From assembly GCA_902826685.1 (NCBI GenBank), contig CADEFT010000002.1:248001-312000 (forward strand): a DNA stretch of 64,000 nt, written 5' to 3'. Each line of letters begins with the position of its first letter. Within the stretch, counting starts at the first letter, position 1. Made by a program: the position numbers and the translations under genes. This DNA comes from an uncultured Acidobacteriota bacterium (GTDB lineage: Bacteria > Acidobacteriota > Terriglobia > Bryobacterales > Bryobacteraceae). This document shows, in pieces, positions 59,464 to 64,000 of the stretch. The notes beneath the pieces were generated by a model. That model was not told the DNA's origin, made no database searches, and was given only the letters and a program-made list of their open reading frames with translations.

Positions 59464-60011
59464 GCGCCCTTGGGTTCGAACTGCCAGGCGGGTGGCGCGA
59501 TGTTCTTTACCCGCAGATAGACTACCGCCTGTCCGCGATGATGCGCCGTGTGCATGTAGGCGCGCAGAAACAGATCGGTACCTGAATGCGCGGGCGCGGT
59601 TGGATTGAATTTGAAATCCGAGCGCACGAGATCTTTCTCTGTCATCTTGCGCAGCACCCCATCGATCCAATCGAAGCTCGCCACCAGGAACTGGCGCACT
59701 TCGGCCCTGTCTTCGCTTTTGGGAGGCGTGGGCGGCGTGCCGATGCCGAACGATTTGACATAGGCGTTGTTGGCGCGCGCGATGTGAATGAACTGATCGG
59801 CGAAGGTTCGTTGAATGGGATGCGGCTTCACCTGCATGCCATCGGCGGGCATGGCGTCGAAGATGGCCAGCGTGTAGGTCTTGGTGTCGGCCCAATGGTG
59901 CAGAAACGAATCGCGCCATTGTTTGGCGAACGGATCGTTCCAATCGGCGGCCTGGGCCGCGCCGGCGGCCGCCAAACACGTGAGAGCGGTTCTACGTCGC
60001 ATTCGAGTCAT
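59460..60011 (-). CDS. DinB-family protein
   Basis: A 183-aa four-helix-bundle DinB/DUF664-type protein. It has a Tat-like start (MTRMRRRTALTCLAAAGAAQA), WRDSFLHHWADTKTYTLAI with a His ligand candidate, TFADQFIHIARANNAYV, LVASFDWIDGVL and a third helix LRAYMHTAHHRGQAVVYLRV with the metal-ligand His pair. DinB proteins are thiol- or metal-dependent transferase-like folds; the substrate is unknown. Starts at 60011 or 60002 are both possible. Its stop overlaps the cytochrome start (GTGA), so the two are coupled. The leader suggests export to the periplasm, where the haem protein also works. Divergent from the MFS gene by 18 bases. Confidence 0.85.
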   Translation of the reverse strand: MTRMRRRTALTCLAAAGAAQAADWNDPFAKQWRDSFLHHWADTKTYTLAIFDAMPADGMQVKPHPIQRTFADQFIHIARANNAYVKSFGIGTPPTPPKSEDRAEVRQFLVASFDWIDGVLRKMTEKDLVRSDFKFNPTAPAHSGTDLFLRAYMHTAHHRGQAVVYLRVKNIAPPAWQFEPKGA

Positions 60012-60029
60012 GATATCGTTTCTGAACCG

Positions 60030-61241
60030 ATGACCCCGCCCCCGGAGCGCTACTGGGTGCTGCTGCTGGCGTTCCTCGCCGCGGCCATCACATACCTGGA
60101 TCGCGTGTGCATCTCCGTGGCCGCGCCGTCGATTAGCCAGGACCTGGGCCTTAGCCCCATCCAGATGGGCGCGGTGTTCAGCGCCTTTGGCCTCGCTTAC
60201 ACGCTGTTTGAAGTGCCGGCCGCTTGGCTCGGCGATCTGTGGGGGCAGCGGAAAACAATGACGAGAATTGTCGGCGCCTGGTCGTTGTTCACGATGCTCA
60301 CCGGCGCCGCGGCCAGTTACCCCGCGATGATCGCCACGCGGTTCGGATTCGGAGCGGCCGAAGCCGGCGCCTTCCCCACCCTTTCCCGCGCGCTCTCCCG
60401 ATGGTTTCCGCCCCAGGAGCGCAGCCGCGCCAACGGCGTGATGTGGATGGGAGCGCGGCTGGGCGGGGCGCTCTCCCCTCCGCTGGCCGTGGCCGTGATG
60501 GCGCTGGTGGGCTGGCGCCTGACGTTTTTCTTTTTCGGATGCGTTGGTCTGATTTGGTGCGCCGTCTTCTGGAACACCTATCGCGACGATCCCGCCGGCG
60601 CGATCGATCCGCCGCCGGCTGAACAGGTGCCGTGGAGAAAAATTCTCACCAGTGGCGACATGCTCGGTCTGTTCTGGGCATACTTCGCCTCCGGTTTCGG
60701 ATTCCAGTTCTTCGTCACCTGGATGCCGACGTTCCTCATGAAAGAGAAACACCTCAATCTCACGCAGTCGGGAATCTACGCGGCACTGCCACTGGCGGGC
60801 GGCGCGGCCGGCTGCCTGCTCGGCGGGGTGCTATCCGATTGGCTGGTGCGGCGCACCGGCAGCCTCAAGTGGGGCCGCCGGCTGGTGGGTTTCGGTGGAT
60901 TTCTGTTGGGCGCCGTGGGCTTTCTGGCCGCCGTTTGGGCCGAATCCGCGGCATCGGCGCTGTTCTGGCTGACGTTCTCCTCGCTGACCCACGACCTGAC
61001 GCTGCCCGTGGCCTGGTCCACGTGCGTGGATGTGGGCGGACGGTTCGGCGGCACCGCCTCAGGTTATATGAATATGGCGTCTAGCATCAGCGGCATGATG
61101 GCGCCCCTCGCCGCCGCCTGGTTCAGTCAGACGTTCGGGTCGTTTTACCCGTTATTCGCGGTAACTTCAGGCGCCTATCTCATTGGCGCGCTGCTGTGGC
61201 TTTATATCAATCCGGAAAGGAATACGAATGGCTCGCATTGA
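60030..61241 (+). CDS. MFS transporter, anion:cation symporter (hexuronate/phthalate-type)
   Basis: A 403-aa, 12-helix major facilitator protein. The opening YWVLLLAFLAAAITYLDRVCISVAAPSI (in family order), the loop LGDLWGQRKTMTRIV (motif A type), RFGFGAAEAGAFPTLSRALSRWFP and the later MASSISGMMAPLAAAWF resemble the ACS/ExuT-type anion:cation symporters, which import sugar acids or similar organic anions. The specific substrate is not readable. The ATG at 60030 is preceded by a weak ribosome site. Its end overlaps the downstream creatininase start by 14 bases, so the two are probably co-translated and metabolically linked. Confidence 0.9.
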   Translation: MTPPPERYWVLLLAFLAAAITYLDRVCISVAAPSISQDLGLSPIQMGAVFSAFGLAYTLFEVPAAWLGDLWGQRKTMTRIVGAWSLFTMLTGAAASYPAMIATRFGFGAAEAGAFPTLSRALSRWFPPQERSRANGVMWMGARLGGALSPPLAVAVMALVGWRLTFFFFGCVGLIWCAVFWNTYRDDPAGAIDPPPAEQVPWRKILTSGDMLGLFWAYFASGFGFQFFVTWMPTFLMKEKHLNLTQSGIYAALPLAGGAAGCLLGGVLSDWLVRRTGSLKWGRRLVGFGGFLLGAVGFLAAVWAESAASALFWLTFSSLTHDLTLPVAWSTCVDVGGRFGGTASGYMNMASSISGMMAPLAAAWFSQTFGSFYPLFAVTSGAYLIGALLWLYINPERNTNGSH

Positions 61242-62052
61242 TTATCTTTACCAGCACTACACATGGCCGGAGTTGGGCCGCGTGGCGAAGAAACAGCCGG
61301 TCGTGGTGCTGCCCATCGGTTCGGTGGAAGACCACGGACCCCACCTGCCGCTGGACGTGGACAATTTTCTCATTTGGTCGATCTGTGAAGCCGCCGCGCA
61401 GCGCGCCGATGGCAACATCCTGCTGATGCCCATCATTCCGTTTGGCTACGAAACGCACCACATGGATTTTCACGGCACCATCGACATCCAGATGGAGCAC
61501 CTGCTGCACTTCGTGCTGGATGTGACCAAGAGCGTCGCGCACCACGGATTCCAGCGCATCCTCATCGCCGACGGCCATGGGTCGAACATGCCGATTCTCG
61601 ACCTGGTGGCGCGGCGCACGATCCTTGAGACGGACGCGCTGTGCGCGGCGTTTATCTGGCCGCAACTGGCGCTGCCGGAGATCAAGAAGCTCCGTCAGTC
61701 GCCGCGCGGCGGCATGTCGCATGCCTGTGAACTGGAGACCTCGGTGTACCTGTACCTGGATGCCGCGCGCGTCCAGATGGACAAGGCGATCAAGGAGCAG
61801 GGCATGCCGCCATCCGAGTTCATCTGGTCCGATCTGATCGAGGGCAGCCCCATCCGCATGATGGATTGGTGGACCCGCTTTAGTAAGAGCGGCATTAACG
61901 GCGATCCGACGCTGGCAACGGCGGAAAAAGGGAAGGTGATTTTCGAGACCGTGGTCAACAATTTTGTCCGCTTCGCGCAGGAGTTCAAAAAACGGCCGCG
62001 GGGGAAAAGGGTGGACTATCACAAGACTTCGAAGACGAAGTTCCGTACGTGA
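61228..62052 (+). CDS. Creatininase-family amidohydrolase
   Basis: A 274-aa metal-dependent amidohydrolase of the creatininase family. It has the signature PVVVLPIGSVEDHGPHLPLDVDN with metal-binding Glu/His/Asp, the second motif RILIADGHGSNMPILDLVARR, and SHACELETSVYLYL with the conserved acidic ligand. Relatives hydrolyse creatinine or small cyclic amides, and members such as MftE and ArfB act in cofactor pathways. No radical-SAM partner is nearby, so a catabolic amide or lactam role coupled to the upstream transporter is more plausible. The ATG at 61228 has a GGAAAGGA site and lies inside the transporter's last codons. Confidence 0.88.
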   Translation: MARIDYLYQHYTWPELGRVAKKQPVVVLPIGSVEDHGPHLPLDVDNFLIWSICEAAAQRADGNILLMPIIPFGYETHHMDFHGTIDIQMEHLLHFVLDVTKSVAHHGFQRILIADGHGSNMPILDLVARRTILETDALCAAFIWPQLALPEIKKLRQSPRGGMSHACELETSVYLYLDAARVQMDKAIKEQGMPPSEFIWSDLIEGSPIRMMDWWTRFSKSGINGDPTLATAEKGKVIFETVVNNFVRFAQEFKKRPRGKRVDYHKTSKTKFRT

Positions 62053-62061
62053 TGTTTACGC

Positions 62062-62067
62062 TATGCT
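62062..62067 (+). promoter_or_regulatory. Candidate -10 element, leaderless start of first Uma2 gene
   Basis: TATGCT at 62062-62067 ends six bases before the ATG at 62074. The same element, at the same distance, precedes the second Uma2 gene (62596-62601, ATG at 62608). No ribosome site precedes either start, so a leaderless transcript is likely. Confidence 0.5.
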
Positions 62068-62073
62068 CAGATT

Positions 62074-62577
62074 ATGGCAACGCAGACGCTGATCTCCGAG
62101 GCCGAATACCTCACGACGCCTTACGCAAGCCCCACGCCGGACTACGTCGAAGGCCTGATCGTGGAGAGAAGCATGCCCAACAATGAGCATAGCCGGACAC
62201 AGGGTGAGCTTTATTTCCGGTTTCGCCTGGAGCAGGATCGCCTGCGTCTTTATCCGCGCACGGAGTTGCGTGTTCGCGTCACGCCGCAGCAATACCGCAT
62301 CGCCGATCTCGCCGTCTACGCGGACGCCGATCCGCTAGGCCCGGTACCGCAGGAAATTCCTCTGGTCATCGTAGAGATCGTCTCCCCCGGCGATCTTTAT
62401 GAAGACATCATGACCAAGCTCGCCGGCTACGAATCCTGGGGGGTCCCCAACGTCTGGCTCGTCGATCCCGGCCTGCGGCGATTCTCGGTTTACCACGAGG
62501 GCAGCCTGACCGCCGTCCCGGCCTTCCATCTCCCCGAGCGCGGTCTGCGCATCGAACTCGACGCGATTCTCCGCTAG
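62074..62577 (+). CDS. Uma2-family (DUF820) restriction-endonuclease-fold protein, first copy
   Basis: A 167-aa protein of the Uma2/DUF820 family, a PD-(D/E)XK-like nuclease fold very abundant in Cyanobacteria and Acidobacteria, with unclear function. It has the N-terminus MATQTLISEAEYLTTPY, DYVEGLIVERSMPNNEHSRTQ, RTELRVRVTPQQYRIADLAVYAD and the core VEIVSPGDLYEDIMTKLAGYESWGVPNVWLVDP (in family order). It ends RRFSVYHEGSL. A second copy (62608) has much the same sequence, so this is a tandem duplication. A leaderless promoter (62062) precedes the ATG. Confidence 0.9.
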   Translation: MATQTLISEAEYLTTPYASPTPDYVEGLIVERSMPNNEHSRTQGELYFRFRLEQDRLRLYPRTELRVRVTPQQYRIADLAVYADADPLGPVPQEIPLVIVEIVSPGDLYEDIMTKLAGYESWGVPNVWLVDPGLRRFSVYHEGSLTAVPAFHLPERGLRIELDAILR

Positions 62578-62595
62578 AAAAAGCGCAGATTACGG

Positions 62596-62601
62596 TATGC
62601 T
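62596..62601 (+). promoter_or_regulatory. Candidate -10 element, leaderless start of second Uma2 gene
   Basis: TATGCT at 62596-62601 lies six bases before the ATG at 62608 and is embedded in a 20-base segment nearly identical to that before the first copy (TACGNTATGCTCAGANTATG). The upstream region was duplicated with the gene. Confidence 0.5.
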
Positions 62602-62607
62602 CAGAGT

Positions 62608-63102
62608 ATGGCGACGCAGACGCTGATCTCCGAGGCCGAATATCTCTCGACGCCTTATGAGAGCCCCACGCCTGACTATGTCGAGGGTGTGGTTGTGGAG
62701 AGGACGATGCCCAACAATGAGCACAGCCGGACCCAGGCTCAATTGATCACCGCGCTGCATCCGATTCCGCATCTCTATCTTCGCCCGGAATTACGCGTGC
62801 GCGTGGCTGCCACTCAGTATCGTATCGCCGACCTCATTGTTTATGCCGACACCGAGCCAACCGATCTGGTGCCGGAGCAGATTCCTCTTGTAGTAATTGA
62901 GATCGTTTCCCCCGACGATTTCCACGAAGACGTCATGACCAAACTTGCGGCCTACGAATCCTGGGGCGTTCCCAACGTCTGGCTCGTCGATCCCGGCCTG
63001 CGGCGATTCTCGGTTTACCACGAAGGCAGCCTGACCGCTGTCCCGTTCTTCCATCTCCCCGAGCGCGGCCTGCGCATCGAGCTTGGCGCGATTCTGCGCT
63101 AG
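62608..63102 (+). CDS. Uma2-family (DUF820) protein, second copy
   Basis: A 164-aa paralogue of the gene at 62074. The first 40 codons (MATQTLISEAEYLSTPY, DYVEGVVVERTMPNNEHSRTQ) and the last half (VPNVWLVDPGLRRFSVYHEGSLTAVPFFHLPERGLRIEL, in order) are nearly identical. The middle differs (AQLITALHPIPHLYLRPELRVRVAATQYRIADLIVYAD). Divergence in the middle between conserved ends suggests functional diversification or patchy gene conversion. The function of Uma2 proteins is not established. It ends 44 bases before secA. Confidence 0.9.
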   Translation: MATQTLISEAEYLSTPYESPTPDYVEGVVVERTMPNNEHSRTQAQLITALHPIPHLYLRPELRVRVAATQYRIADLIVYADTEPTDLVPEQIPLVVIEIVSPDDFHEDVMTKLAAYESWGVPNVWLVDPGLRRFSVYHEGSLTAVPFFHLPERGLRIELGAILR

Positions 63103-63146
63103 TGGCCCGCTGGTAGAATAGAAACGTACCGCCCCGTCGGTCGCGT

Positions 63147-64000
<854 letters not shown>

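Noticed and set aside
59464..59979. N-terminal extension of the cytochrome frame
   Set aside because: It is the wrong frame of the DinB gene; the GTGA overlap and signal peptide fix the start at 59463.

Overview
The window is a GC-rich bacterial chromosome segment that looks like an acidobacterium of the Solibacter/Bryobacter (Terriglobia) type. This is inferred from its protein repertoire: very large TonB-dependent receptors with an N-terminal carboxypeptidase-regulatory-like domain, a PadR regulator coupled to a 'duplicated orphan' ABC permease, a PEP-CTERM surface protein, tandem Uma2-type nucleases, short Tat-like leaders (RRREF, HRRAF) on sugar-isomerase and amidohydrolase proteins, and an RNA polymerase beta subunit with an unusual cysteine-rich insert. 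No rRNA, tRNA, CRISPR array, insertion sequence or prophage was recognised. Both ends are cut through housekeeping genes: cysS on the left, secA on the right.

Layout. 1-2.4 kb: cysS and tgt, divergent. 2.4-9.3 kb: yajC-secD-secF run directly into tonB-exbB-exbD-exbD and a TPR lipoprotein, closed by a hairpin terminator. 9.5-11.9 kb: an orphan NarL/FixJ response regulator and a glycosyltransferase-methyltransferase fusion. 11.8-14.6 kb (minus): a tight cluster of sugar-phosphate isomerase, amidohydrolase, alpha/beta-hydrolase and DUF486 protein. 14.6-19 kb: hrpB and small membrane, secreted or propeller proteins. 19-25.7 kb: a TonB-dependent receptor translationally coupled to an FG-GAP protein, then PadR plus an ADOP-type permease. 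25.8-29.3 kb (minus): isomerase, gamma-glutamyltransferase and PEP-CTERM protein. 29.4-32.1 kb: a partial tad pilus locus (cpaB, tadB, tadC). 32.1-35.5 kb (minus): a cysteine-free Mrp ATPase, a degenerate repeat array, and a large alpha/beta-hydrolase whose 3' end matches the array. 36.6-47.3 kb: rplA-rplJ-rplL-rpoB-rpoC with promoter and terminator. 47.4-48 kb: a VapBC-like toxin-antitoxin pair. 48.1-54.2 kb: gltB-gltD. 54.3-63.1 kb: a second giant receptor, a seven-haem cytochrome coupled to DinB, an MFS transporter with a creatininase, and two tandem Uma2 genes. Then secA.

How the parts relate. The Sec and Ton genes form one envelope-energisation block: SecDF drives export of outer-membrane and periplasmic proteins, and TonB-ExbBD powers receptors such as the two encoded here. 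Several pairs are joined by ATGA or GTGA overlaps (12796, 21488, 23043, 31165, 59460), which indicates translational coupling. The most unusual signals are the eight-cysteine insert in RpoB, the degenerate tandem array next to the hydrolase gene, the TonB block fused to secDF, and the operator-like repeats at the toxin-antitoxin promoter. No clear new defence or mobile system was found.
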